The notes: generated by a model from the sequence alone, not told the origin. DNA of 18,375 bases from Zelonia costaricensis (GCA_030849075.1 JASAOO010003032.1:1-18375), one strand, 5' to 3'. Counted from the stretch's first letter, positions 1 to 8,767 are shown. Translations and numbers: made by a program.

Positions 1-250
1 TTGTCCTCCTCTCGGTGGCTTCCGTGCGTTACCGCGTTGTTCCCCCCCCCCCCCATCCCCCCCGCCTCTCTTCCTGCCTTCTTCCGCCTCCACCTGTTTT
101 TCTGAGGCGTTTGTGTTGTGGTGGTGTAACTGTTGTGGCGTTAACATCAGCGTCTTCGATCCGTCCCCCTCTCTCTCTCAAGCTCTGTGTGTGTCTCTCT
201 CTCCGCCGCTCTGCCTCTCTCTCTCGTGTCTGTGTTTTTGCGTTTGTGTG

Positions 251-271
251 CGCTCGCCGCAGCGGCGAGCG
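251..271. repeat. Perfect 10-bp inverted repeat around a single A
   Basis: The arm CGCTCGCCGC (251-260) is exactly complementary to GCGGCGAGCG (262-271), with one A at 261 between them. As RNA this would fold as a 9-bp GC-rich stem with a 3-nt loop. A (GT)n run follows directly. It lies in non-coding DNA upstream of gene 1, possibly in the 3' UTR of the preceding gene. Its function is unknown. Confidence 0.8.
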
Positions 272-746
272 TGTGTGTGTGTGTGTGTGCGTCTTCTTCT
301 ATTTGAGTGTTGCTCTCTTTTCTTGTTTGCTGCTCGTTCAAAGGGAAAACTCCTCCGAAAAAAAAAAGGGACCGGCTTCACGTCCCCCTCCCTCCCTCCT
401 TCCCTTTAATCCCTGCATTGATCAGCCAAGAGCGAATTGCACCCTTCCTCCCTGACCCCCCCCCCTCGCGCCTCCTCCCCCACTCTCCTGCCTCTCCTCC
501 TCTTTTTTTTTGTTTTCGTGGTTTCATCTTTCCCCACCCCCGCTTCCCCGCTTCCATTCCCCGCACACAGACACACCCAGCCACGCCTCTCCTGACTACC
601 CCAACTTCTTTGCGCTTTCTTGTTTGCGTGTTTCTTCTCCCTCCTCTCGCCCGTTGTACGCACGCACCCTCGCCTGCTGCGCTTCTGACGCCGCCGCTGT
701 TTTTGTGTTTTTTTTTGGTCTTGTAATTGTTGCCTCTCTTCTGACG

Positions 747-770
747 TGTCTGTCTGTCTGTCTGTCTGTC
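747..770 (+). repeat. (TGTC)6 microsatellite
   Basis: Six tandem TGTC units are visible, running into a TG-rich tail. Tetranucleotide runs of this kind are common in trypanosomatid intergenic DNA and are likely length-polymorphic. Confidence 0.9.
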
Positions 771-1216
771 TGTGTCTGTGTGTTTGTGTGTGTGTCAACA
801 CGAAACTCGCCACCTTTTGTTTCTTCACTGTTTTGTCGGTTCTCTACTGCTGGTGGCTTTTTTTCTCCGCTCGCGTCTGTGTGTGTGTGTGTGTGATCTT
901 GCCCGTGTTGTGTGCCGGTATCTTCTCCTTCTGCCTCCTGTTCCCTGTGCCGTCGTCGCCGCCGTGTGTTTTTGTGTGGTTTCGCTTACCTGTGAATAAA
1001 CAGCGGGCGCGCCCGTGGCTGCTCCCCCTTCTTCCCTCCCATCAGCGATCAAGTCGAGTTTGTTGTGCTGCTAGTTTGTCTGGGAGTGCGTGTGTGTCTG
1101 TGTGCCTTGTTTTGTGGAGGCGCTCGCTTCCACGTAATCTACCGTCGCCTTTGTCGTTGCCCCATTTCCCCCGTACCCACGCCGGTTCACTCACTCGATC
1201 TACGCCGTGTGCGCTG

Positions 1217-1257
1217 CTTGTCTTTTTTTTTTTCTCCGTCTTCTGCCTTTGCCGCAG
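1217..1257 (+). promoter_or_regulatory. Polypyrimidine tract and spliced-leader acceptor for gene 1
   Basis: A nearly pure pyrimidine tract with an 11-12 T run (about 1222-1233) leads to GCCGCAG, placing the acceptor AG at 1256-1257. This is the expected layout of a kinetoplastid trans-splice site. The predicted 5' UTR, 1258-1461 (204 nt), contains no ATG, so the gene 1 start at 1462 is the first ATG after the site. The exact AG used is inferred. Confidence 0.7.
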
Positions 1258-1461
1258 CGGTGTGGAAGCCGCCTAGGCTCATTACCCATCACGGCACACT
1301 CGCGCATAGCGGAGCGCACCCCCCTAGCGCGCGTGCTGGTTCTTGTATCTCTGCCCTTTGGTGTGCTGGCGCAGTCTCTCTGCTGCGCACGCGCAGGGGG
1401 GAGAGAGAAAGAGCGGCTTTGCGATCTCGTGCGGGTCAGCCCGCATATTTAGCGTCAGCCG

Positions 1462-4400
1462 ATGAGCGTGAGCGGCAGGGGCAACTTCAGCAGTAGCAGC
1501 AGCGGCACCGACCTCACCGCCGGCCTCACCACCACCGCCTCCTCCGCGCAGACTACCCCGCCGGCAGAGTCGCTTGGTGCTGTCCCCGTACACGCACACG
1601 GCGAAGCGAGAGAAGAGGTGGAGGAGGAGAGCCGCCACCACCACCACCCTCATCACCAGCACCAGCACCAGCACCCCCACCCCCCGCACACGCATATTCA
1701 CACACACACCCACAGCCACCGGCACACGGCGCGCAGCGGCTCCGTTGCGGGCTCCGTGTCGCCGCCATCCATCGCACTTTGCCCCTCGCCGCCGCCACGG
1801 CGCACCTTCACCACGCGGGTGAGGATGCCAGGCCCATTTCTTAAAGAGCAGGCGCCCCCGCATGGCGCCTCGTCGAACGGCGCGGTGCGCCACTCGCACC
1901 GCAATACGTCTGCAACTGCCGCCGCTGGCGCTGCAGCAGCAGCGCTCGCCGGAGGAGTCGGCTCAGCGCCTGCAAGCACAACGGCAACTTCCGGGAGCGG
2001 CGGCCCCACACGTGGGTCGCCGCCGATGTTGGTCAATAGCGGTGGCAACTCCAGTGGGGCGGGCACCGCGAGTCCGACCGGCAGCAGCGGCACCTCAAGC
2101 ACGGGCTGCGTGCGGTGGTGCATGAACGTTGCCCTGCAGTCCTTCACAGGCGAGCCGTGGGCCGTGACGCTGCAGCCCGCCGCCGAGGACGACTTCGTTT
2201 TGAACGGCTCCTTCCACGGCAGCCCAGCGGAGGCGAGCATCGTGCCGCCCGCCTCTGTGCCGATCCACCCCGTCGCCACGACCACGACCGCAGCCGCCAA
2301 CAGCAAACACCAGATGCCGCAGCAGCAACAACAGCAGCAGCCCGGGCAGCAGCAGCAGGGCGGCCAGGGCTCCCCAAACAACACGCCAAGCGGCTCTGGC
2401 AGCCGCGGCACGTCGCCGGTACACAGCCCCATGGGCACCCGCATGAGCCCGTCAATGCTCCGTAGCGGCCTGCAGCTCGCGGCGATCGACTACAGTGATC
2501 CACAGCCGCAGTACCCCGGCGGGCCGGTGCTGGACGCGGCAGTCTTTGGCTACGACCCGATGAGCGAGGACAGCGCGGGACTGCACCAGTGCGTGTCGGC
2601 TGTCAACAACCCGCCCGTGACATACGGCGTCGACGACCTGCTCGGCCGCATCACGAACGTCGAGTTCATTGCGGAGCAGGGGACGGCGGAGGAGACGGCG
2701 GCGGGGGTGCCGATGCACTACCGACTCGCCTCCTCGCTCGAGCCGATGCTCAACGCCACACTGAACCCCGCCATCACCGCCGTTGTCGATCACTGCGTCA
2801 GCTCGACTGTTCTGGTCTACGGCGCGACGCAGGAGATGAAGCAGATGGGGCTGATCGGCACGCCAGAGGAGTGCGGACTGCTGCCGCACGGCATCCGCAC
2901 GCTGATGGAGCGCTTTCTCGAGCGCAAGGAGCACCAGCTGTCCAAGGCTGCGACGGCCAAGACGGGCACGGGCGCCAGTGCCGCGGGCTCACCGCCGTCG
3001 GCGTCGTCCCCCGGCGCCGATGACCGGTCCGACAGCGACCGCACGGAGGGGGTGTACAGCCGATCCGGCACCTCACAGGCGTACAGCTTTGTCTTTCCCT
3101 CTATCGGCTCCCGCCACCACCGCTTCGTCCGCATGGAGGCGACCTTCATCGCGTTTGACTCGACCAGCGTCGTGGATCTCCTCGACCTGGCCAACAAGCA
3201 CGTCGAGCTCGTACTGAAGCTGGCGCCCCCACCCACGCCGTCGGCCTTCGAGGAGAAGGGGGACGACGGCAAGGCATCCTCCGGGGTCTCGGCCACGACG
3301 GACTCCTTCGTGCTCAACGCACGCGCGATGCCGGTCGAGAATACCAACGACGCCCTTTCCGCCCTCGACGTCGGACTTGAGAACCTGTCTCGTGCGCTGG
3401 AGCTGTCGCTGCTGCAGTCCGAGTCGGGCTCGTCGCTGCTGTTCTCGCTCACCGCCTTCACCGACACGTGCCGGTGCGCCACTATGCACGTGCTCTGCCT
3501 CGCCGAGGACCCGGCAGCGCAGACGTGGCTCGCGTCGACCGTGCAGGCGCGCAGTCAGGCCATTCCGCTTGGGGAGGAGCAGAGCTGGGCCTCCATCCAG
3601 AACACCCCGATGCCGCCACCGCTGCACCACCACGCCGCGACAATGCTCGTGCCCGCGCTGTGCTTTGGCAACATGTTCACCTCGGTGCTCATCTGTGTGT
3701 ACAACTCCATCACCGCCCTCAGTCGCCTCAACCGCGACCTCACGTTCGCCGTGACGGGCTATCGCATGCGCACGATTCCGCGTGTGACGCTGGCCAGTTC
3801 GCGCCGCGGCCTCAAGAAGCTGCCGCCGAGCTGGGAGGAGTACTTCACGAACGACGGTCGTCGCTACTTCATCGACACAGCGACGCAGACAACCACCTGG
3901 GAGGACCCGCGGTTCACGCAACCGCAGCGCTCCTCTCGCTCCGGCGGCGGCGGCTCAACGAACAGCAGCCCCGGCAGCACTAGCGGCGCGAGTGCCGGCG
4001 GTGCCTCGAACCGCAGCGGCGGCGCTGGGCCGCAGCACCGCCCGAGCCGCATCGGGCTCGGCAGCGGCGACAAGGACTTCTTGGCGAACCGCCTCCAACA
4101 AGAGCTGCACGGCAGCAGCTCCAGCTCCGCCCAGTCGCTGCCCAAGAACTCGTCCCGTCTCCTCAGCCCCGGTTCCTCTGTCACAGGGGAAGAGCCGCTC
4201 GACATCGGCATCGTGGTGGTGGACACGATGTGCCGCCCGCGCGTGCTGCTCGACTCGCGCAATCCGCAGTTTGCCGCGCAGTGCCGCGAGCAGGAGGACG
4301 CGCTGCGGGAGAAGCAGCGGGAGCTGGAGGCGGCTGCGGCGGAGCTGCGGCGCGAGGCAGAGGCCAAGGCGCAAGCAGCGGTGGCAGAGAGCGCCGCCGC

Positions 4401-5352
4401 CGCAACCGCGTCAGCAGCCGAGGCACCGGCAGCGGGCTCAGCGCTGGCTCCGGCAGCGTGCGCGGAAATAGGCGACGGCGCGCCGGCAGTGGTGCTCGTG
4501 ACCGCGAAGCCGAGCGAGGTGGTGCAGATCATCGCCGACCCCACCGCCCTCACCCGCCCGGAGCGGGCCGTGTCCACCGTGAGCGGGTTCATTGGGCTCG
4601 ACGATGTGGACGACGAGGAGGTGTCCTCGCTGTGCCGCAGCACGTCGGCCAACATGGACGACTTTACCTTCGATGACGACGAGGAGGCGGGCGCCGCGGC
4701 GGTGGCGGCACCGACGTGTACGACCGATGTCATCGGCGCAGTCGGCGGCGACACCGCGCCGCTGAAGGGCGTCACGGCGAAAGCGAGCCGCGCCGGCAGC
4801 GCGCACGCCGAGGCCCGCTTCTATGCCAACGCGCTGCACGAGCAGGCAGTTGGCGTGGCTGAGATGTCGGCCTCCAGCGCTGCCCCGTCCGCCGCCGCGT
4901 CGGCCATATCGACCCCCATCATCAGCGGCTCAGCGGCGCCGAGCCTGGACGAGCGGGGCGCGGGCGAGGCCCCGGCACTCAGCACGTCCATCGCAGCGGT
5001 GCCGCCCGAGGTGCAGGACCTCGAGTCGCTTGTTGATGAGTTCACTGCCTTCTACCGCCGCACGCTTGGCCTGCAGCAGCGCGTGGTGGAGCTGGAGGCG
5101 GAGCTGAAGCGCTGCCGGTCCGCGGCCCCGGCCGCCCGCTCACGCCCCGCGTCGCCACCGGCACCCGAGTTGATTACGCAGATGCGGGTCTCTGTCGAGG
5201 CGTCGCCCTCCGCACACGTCCGGGCATCGCTGGGGCCGATGCTCGAGAGCTTTTTAGAAAACACGGATGGCGCGGCTGCATCGACGAGTGCGGCGGCGCT
5301 GGAAGTCTTTCAGGAGGCGCTGCGGCTCGCCGCGCACGCCCCGAAGCTGTGA
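1462..5352 (+). CDS. WW-domain kinesin-like protein with a degenerate (nucleotide-binding-dead) motor
   Basis: This is a 1296-residue protein. The start is the first ATG after the predicted acceptor, and an in-frame TAG lies at 1450-1452. Residues 1-215 are low complexity with a His tract (59-88); Q-rich runs follow at 287-302. Residues about 420-773 follow the order of a kinesin motor: YR..SS (420-425); STVLVYGAT (448-456) where the P-loop belongs; GLLP (472-475); VVDLLDL (570-576); a switch I-like stretch (652-661); VLCLAED (677-683) where DLAGSE belongs; and GNMFTSVLICVYNS...LTFA...RTIP (736-773), matching the last strand and helix. The P-loop Lys (460) remains, but its neighbouring Gly and Thr are Met459 and Gln461, and both switch signatures are lost. 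A canonical WW domain (784-818; W791, Y802-F803, W813) follows directly. Then come a Ser/Gly linker, a coiled coil (937-985), an acidic patch (1046-1075) and a second coiled coil (1184-1221). It is probably a microtubule- or scaffold-related non-motor protein. The WW domain and coding status are near certain; the kinesin homology is my motif reading. No HECT or other catalytic domain is seen. Confidence 0.93.
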   Translation: MSVSGRGNFSSSSSGTDLTAGLTTTASSAQTTPPAESLGAVPVHAHGEAREEVEEESRHHHHPHHQHQHQHPHPPHTHIHTHTHSHRHTARSGSVAGSVSPPSIALCPSPPPRRTFTTRVRMPGPFLKEQAPPHGASSNGAVRHSHRNTSATAAAGAAAAALAGGVGSAPASTTATSGSGGPTRGSPPMLVNSGGNSSGAGTASPTGSSGTSSTGCVRWCMNVALQSFTGEPWAVTLQPAAEDDFVLNGSFHGSPAEASIVPPASVPIHPVATTTTAAANSKHQMPQQQQQQQPGQQQQGGQGSPNNTPSGSGSRGTSPVHSPMGTRMSPSMLRSGLQLAAIDYSDPQPQYPGGPVLDAAVFGYDPMSEDSAGLHQCVSAVNNPPVTYGVDDLLGRITNVEFIAEQGTAEETAAGVPMHYRLASSLEPMLNATLNPAITAVVDHCVSSTVLVYGATQEMKQMGLIGTPEECGLLPHGIRTLMERFLERKEHQLSKAATAKTGTGASAAGSPPSASSPGADDRSDSDRTEGVYSRSGTSQAYSFVFPSIGSRHHRFVRMEATFIAFDSTSVVDLLDLANKHVELVLKLAPPPTPSAFEEKGDDGKASSGVSATTDSFVLNARAMPVENTNDALSALDVGLENLSRALELSLLQSESGSSLLFSLTAFTDTCRCATMHVLCLAEDPAAQTWLASTVQARSQAIPLGEEQSWASIQNTPMPPPLHHHAATMLVPALCFGNMFTSVLICVYNSITALSRLNRDLTFAVTGYRMRTIPRVTLASSRRGLKKLPPSWEEYFTNDGRRYFIDTATQTTTWEDPRFTQPQRSSRSGGGGSTNSSPGSTSGASAGGASNRSGGAGPQHRPSRIGLGSGDKDFLANRLQQELHGSSSSSAQSLPKNSSRLLSPGSSVTGEEPLDIGIVVVDTMCRPRVLLDSRNPQFAAQCREQEDALREKQRELEAAAAELRREAEAKAQAAVAESAAAATASAAEAPAAGSALAPAACAEIGDGAPAVVLVTAKPSEVVQIIADPTALTRPERAVSTVSGFIGLDDVDDEEVSSLCRSTSANMDDFTFDDDEEAGAAAVAAPTCTTDVIGAVGGDTAPLKGVTAKASRAGSAHAEARFYANALHEQAVGVAEMSASSAAPSAAASAISTPIISGSAAPSLDERGAGEAPALSTSIAAVPPEVQDLESLVDEFTAFYRRTLGLQQRVVELEAELKRCRSAAPAARSRPASPPAPELITQMRVSVEASPSAHVRASLGPMLESFLENTDGAAASTSAAALEVFQEALRLAAHAPKL
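1636..1725 (+). other. His-rich tract with many His-x-His motifs (gene 1 residues 59-88)
   Basis: Seventeen of 30 residues are His, arranged largely as alternating HQH, HPH, HTH, HIH, HSH and HRH units. The DNA is a CAC/CAG and CA-repeat-like stretch, so it may have arisen by microsatellite expansion. His-x-His with a small central residue is the recognition motif of METTL9-type methyltransferases, and gene 2 encodes one. The tract could alternatively bind metal or be neutral low-complexity sequence. Confidence 0.85.
3811..3915 (+). other. WW domain of gene 1 (residues about 784-818)
   Basis: The domain reads LPPSWEEY...GRRYFIDT...TTTWEDPR. It keeps both signature Trp residues (791, 813), the Tyr-Phe core (802-803), the leading LPP and the final Pro (816). 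In class I WW domains the position after I/V-D is His, which contacts the ligand tyrosine; here it is Thr806. That argues against a standard PPxY preference. The domain sits directly after the last motor-like strand, where kinesins have the neck linker. Confidence 0.93.
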
Positions 5353-6058
5353 CGTGTGGCGAATGTGGCCTTGTGTGTGTTTGCGTTCGTGTTGTTCGAC
5401 TACGTGTTGTTTACCCCCTTCTCCACTGTGCCTCGGTTGTTGACACCACAGCGTGTCTGCGCACTCCTTTTCGTGTTTATTTTGTTTTCTGTTCACTCGC
5501 ATGCATCTCTCTCTCTCTCTCGCTGCGCACCCTCGCCACATCTCATCGCTTGCGTGTCCCTGTGCTTGTTTTCATTTTTTTTCTGTTTTGTTTTTGGGAT
5601 TCCTCTTCCTCCCCTCTACCCCTTGCACACATCTGTCTGTCTCCCGCCCCTCCCACCTTTCCTCCGCTCCTCCTCCTCTTCGCACTTCACCTTCCGTTTT
5701 GGGTGTCTTCTTCTTCTGCCTGCGTGCGCACCGCTTCGTATGTGTGTTGGTGTGTGTGCGTGTGTGTGGCTGCACTGTACCGTAGACGATTTGAACCCGT
5801 CGCAGCTCGATGTTTATGATTGCCGTATGTGCGAATGATAGAGCGTGTGCGCGTGTGTATGCTTCTGTGTGTGCGTTTCTGGTTTTTTTTTCGTGCGTGT
5901 GCGTGTGTGTCTGTGTGCACGCGTGTGTGTATGGCTTCCGTCTCTTCGTCTACGTGCTCGTTTGATGTCTGCACACGCAACTCGATTCTTGCCTTCCCCC
6001 CTCCTCTCTCTCCCTGTCACGCGCGCTCTGTTTCCTTACGTCTTCTCAAGGCACGCCC

Positions 6059-6060
<2 letters not shown>

Positions 6061-6088
<28 letters not shown>
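6061..6088 (+). repeat. (GCAC)7 microsatellite
   Basis: Seven GCAC units run in tandem and pass into GCGC and ACAC alternation. The tract is entirely alternating purine-pyrimidine and therefore prone to Z-DNA. It lies in the gene 1 3' flank. Confidence 0.9.
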
Positions 6089-6090
<2 letters not shown>

Positions 6091-6418
6091 GCGCACACAC
6101 ACGCCCCCCATCATCTCGCACCTTGCCTCCTCCCTGCACCACCCACCGAGGCAGTGACCACGCTGTCCCCCCTCCCTCTCTCGTGCTCCCCTGGCTCTTC
6201 GACCTTTCCTCTCCGCCCTGTACGCTTCTTACCATCTTGCTTCCTCGCTCAACTCGACTACGATATTCGGCAAAGGAAAACAAAACACAGAAGGAGGGAA
6301 AGCAAACAAACGCACCCGCAGTGCACTACACCCTCCTCTTCCCCCCTCCCTTCCACTTCCTGCCCTTCTTTCTTCTTCTGAAGCCGTCGAGCACTCGACC
6401 TCGCACGCATACACGCAT

Positions 6419-6436
6419 ACACACACACACACACAC
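6419..6436 (+). repeat. (AC)9 microsatellite
   Basis: Nine AC units in the non-coding 3' flank of gene 1, followed by AAAAGCGAAG. This is a typical dinucleotide run with no gene-specific signal. Confidence 0.9.
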
Positions 6437-7269
6437 AAAAGCGAAGACGCCAGTCCGCCTCCCTCCCTTCCCCTCCCTCCGCCACCGCAGTCCTTCTCTG
6501 CATTTGTGTTTCCCCACATGCGTTTGTGTCGCCCTCCTCTCCCACGGGGTGTTGGCGGTGCGCTTTCCTTTTTCTTTTCTCTTCCCATCTTCATTCCCCC
6601 CGCCGGTTTGATTCCCTCATCCCACGCCCTCCACTCCCCCCTCGTCTCTCTCTCTCTCCGGTCAAAACGTGAAGCTCGTGCGCGTGCTGCGCACCTCGTC
6701 TTGTCTCCCTCACCCCGCCCTTCTCTTTCTCTCCCGCTCTTTGCCGTCACCGCCCTGCCACTTGGACCACACCCTCCCTCCGTCCTGCCTGGGCAACACT
6801 CTCAGCGGTGCCCCTCCGTGCGTGTCTGTGTGTGTGTGAGTGTGCGCTTATACGTGTCGCTCGCTGTGCGCGCGCGTCTTTCCACGTGCGCGTGCTGCGC
6901 GTGCTGCGCCGTGCCTTTGCGTACTTTGTGTCTCCGCGTGCTCCCTTTTGTGTTTCTCTTCACTGTACGTTTCTGCTCTTCTTATCTGGCCTTCAGTGGC
7001 CCATAGGCAGCACGATGATCACCTTGGCGCTGTGAAGTACACCCGCCCGTCTCATCACTCAACTCCACGCATTGCGCTCCTTCTCCCTTTTCCCTCGTCT
7101 CTATCTACCTTCCCCCCCCCCGCGATTTCACAGCCTTGCGTTGTTGCTCTGCGTGCAAGGAAGTTGCGGCCGATGGCGCTCTCTACGTCTCCTTCTTCCT
7201 CAACCGGCGTCTCAAGCCTTGGCCGTCTCTTCCGACACGCCTAGCACTCGAACCTCGACCACCGCTCAG

Positions 7270-7640
7270 GCCACGAACAGCTCTCACCGGGCTGCCACGG
7301 CAGCCCCATGCATGCAGCCACGCGGGAGGGAGGGGGGGGGAGGGGTGTATCAGGCGCGGCTGCGCGTTATGCTGCCCTGCTTTTCCATCGGTGCGCGTGT
7401 TTCTCTTCTGGTGCGGACCGCGACTAGGGGGGGGGGGGGAGGCGACACCCCCCCCCGTGCACGCCCGCGTCCGGCTACGTGAGGGAGGCGACACGGTGGT
7501 GGGCACGCAAAGCGGCAGCGCGTTGCGGCCAGTCAACGTCGCACTTCACCCCTCCCCTCCCCCTCCACGCACCGATACGAGTGCGACGGCTTGGTGCGTT
7601 ACCGCAGGCGGCCGCGCACGCTCCGTGCGCCGTGTGCAAA
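7270..7640 (+). repeat. Structured GC-rich island, possible SIDER-like degenerate retroposon
   Basis: The base composition departs from the surrounding pyrimidine-rich DNA and structure is dense. There is a perfect 8-bp inverted repeat (GGGCTGCC 7289-7296 with GGCAGCCC 7299-7306). A G-quadruplex motif follows at 7324-7345. A G13 run (7427-7439) faces a C9 run (7448-7456). The 12-mer GGGAGGCGACAC is repeated directly at 7437-7448 and 7483-7494. Short interspersed degenerate retroposons (SIDERs) are common in Leishmania 3' UTRs and act on mRNA stability or translation. I could not confirm their signature here, so the call rests on composition and position. Confidence 0.35.
7427..7456 (+). other. 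G-run/C-run hairpin
   Basis: Thirteen G (7427-7439) are separated by AGGCGACA from nine C (7448-7456). The transcript could form a 9-bp G:C stem with a loop of about 8 nt. Homopolymer lengths here may be affected by sequencing slippage. Confidence 0.65.
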
Positions 7641-8572
7641 GCCTCTCTCTCCCCCTTTTTCTCATGTTTTCGCCGTCGCTGTAGTCATGTGTGTTCCCGT
7701 TGCGCCTCTTTCGCCCACGAGCGCGGGTTCACTTCTTCCTTTTCCCGTGCTCTCATCGCCTCGCACTGCCCTCCGCTGGCCCGCGCGGACAGCGTCTGAC
7801 AGCGGCGATGGAAGGGAGGGGGAGGGGTGCCTTGTTGGCGCGTTTTGGGTGGAGGAGGAAGGGGCGGGGCATGTACGCAGGCGGACAGTGCGGACACGTG
7901 CGTGGGTGACTCTGCTGTGTAGCTCCCCCCTCACTTCTTTCTCTCCCCTTTTGCCGTCCTCCACCACCACTTCCACGACTGCATTTTTCGCGCACGCCCA
8001 CCTCCCGCGTCTTTACGGGTGGTTGGTCGTGTGTCGCTCTTGTGCAACCCCACCCCCTACCCATCGCGCTCCCCCCACCCCGTGTGCGTCGGTGTCTTAT
8101 TGTCCGCCCCCTCTCCTTCCCAAGTCTTTCTTGTTCATTTCGTTTTCTTCCTTTACCGGTTCCCTTCGTGTATCGCAACCCACCACGCGGGCTCGCGCGC
8201 CGTCTCACGCATCCCTCAACACCACACGCACAAGATGCGCGCGCGGCCCCCACATCACCCCCCCCTCCTCCCCACGCTTCACGCTGAATGCTTTTTCTTC
8301 ACCTTCCTCCCTTCCTTCTCTTCTTGTTCTCCATCTCCATCTTTCCATCTGCCCGTGTCTCGGCTACAGTCCTCTCTCTCTCTGCGCACCCGCACACCTT
8401 TCGCTGGCCGCCTTGGCGTTTAGTTTGCTTCCCCTTCACTTCTCCTCTGTTGCCTTTTTTTTTTTCCCTGTTCGTCTTCCCTCCCTCTTCCCCCCATGGT
8501 GCGTTTGTGTGACGGACGTGTTCGAGGTGCGAAGTGTCTTGCCGGGGCTCATCGACTCTCTTCAGCGCCTCC

Positions 8573-8602
8573 CCCCTCCCCTCCCCTCCCCTCCCCTCCC
8601 CT
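8573..8602 (+). repeat. (CCCCT)6 pentanucleotide repeat
   Basis: T residues recur every five bases (8577 to 8602) in a C background, giving six CCCCT units. The minus strand is a run of AGGGG units and could form a G-quadruplex. Confidence 0.9.
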
Positions 8603-8767
8603 CCACCGCACACACATCAACCATCTCCCCTTTTTTTTTTCTGCGGAAGGTGAAGGCGCCGCTGTTAAGGCATTAACGAAAGACAAACAAACAAGGAAAG
8701 GAATTCGCGCTCTTGTGTGTTGGTGTGTCGGTGGCGCTGTCTCGGCAATGTGCCACTCCGCGACTTC

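Larger units (their letters stand above)
1..1216. other. Non-coding pyrimidine/TG-rich intergenic region upstream of gene 1
   Basis: No convincing gene is seen. The + strand is strongly pyrimidine-rich with C-runs, T-runs and TG microsatellites, including a (GT)n tract at about 271-289, a TGTC tetranucleotide run at 747-770 and a TG run at about 878-895. Open frames here translate to Ser/Leu/Pro/Val/Cys-rich low-complexity strings, as expected from pyrimidine bias. The stretch probably holds the 3' UTR of a gene outside the window plus the spacer before gene 1. The only ordered element I found is the perfect palindrome at 251-271. Confidence 0.75.
5353..7269. other. Non-coding region, 3' flank of gene 1
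   Basis: Pyrimidine-rich DNA starts right after the stop of gene 1 and most likely contains its 3' UTR. It carries TG runs (5740-5940), a (TC)n run at 5507-5521, a (GCAC)7 run at 6061-6088 and an (AC)9 run at 6419-6436. An A-rich purine island lies at about 6270-6315. No open frame shows amino-acid composition or domains like a real protein. No tRNA or other RNA gene was recognised. Confidence 0.7.

Noticed and set aside
1324..2503. Several minus-strand open frames opposite the start of gene 1 (including 1324-1899 and 1698-2444)
   Set aside because: They are complements of the His/Gln/Ser/Gly-rich repeats of gene 1 and contain Gly/Ala/Val/Cys runs without domains.
3811..5352. Gene 1 as a HECT-type ubiquitin ligase because of its WW domain
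   Set aside because: There is a single WW domain, no C2 domain, and the C-terminus is coiled coil and low complexity without a HECT domain or catalytic Cys context.
5785..5800. tRNA-like B box on the minus strand (GGTTCAAATC)
   Set aside because: The flanking bases do not form a T-stem and no acceptor or anticodon arm can be drawn. A similar GGTTCGAGT on the minus strand near 7240-7250 fails the same test.
7591..8676. 361-codon open frame in the gene 1-gene 2 gap
   Set aside because: Ser/Pro/Leu/Phe/Cys-rich low complexity follows the pyrimidine-rich DNA. No domain, and composition changes with each microsatellite it crosses.
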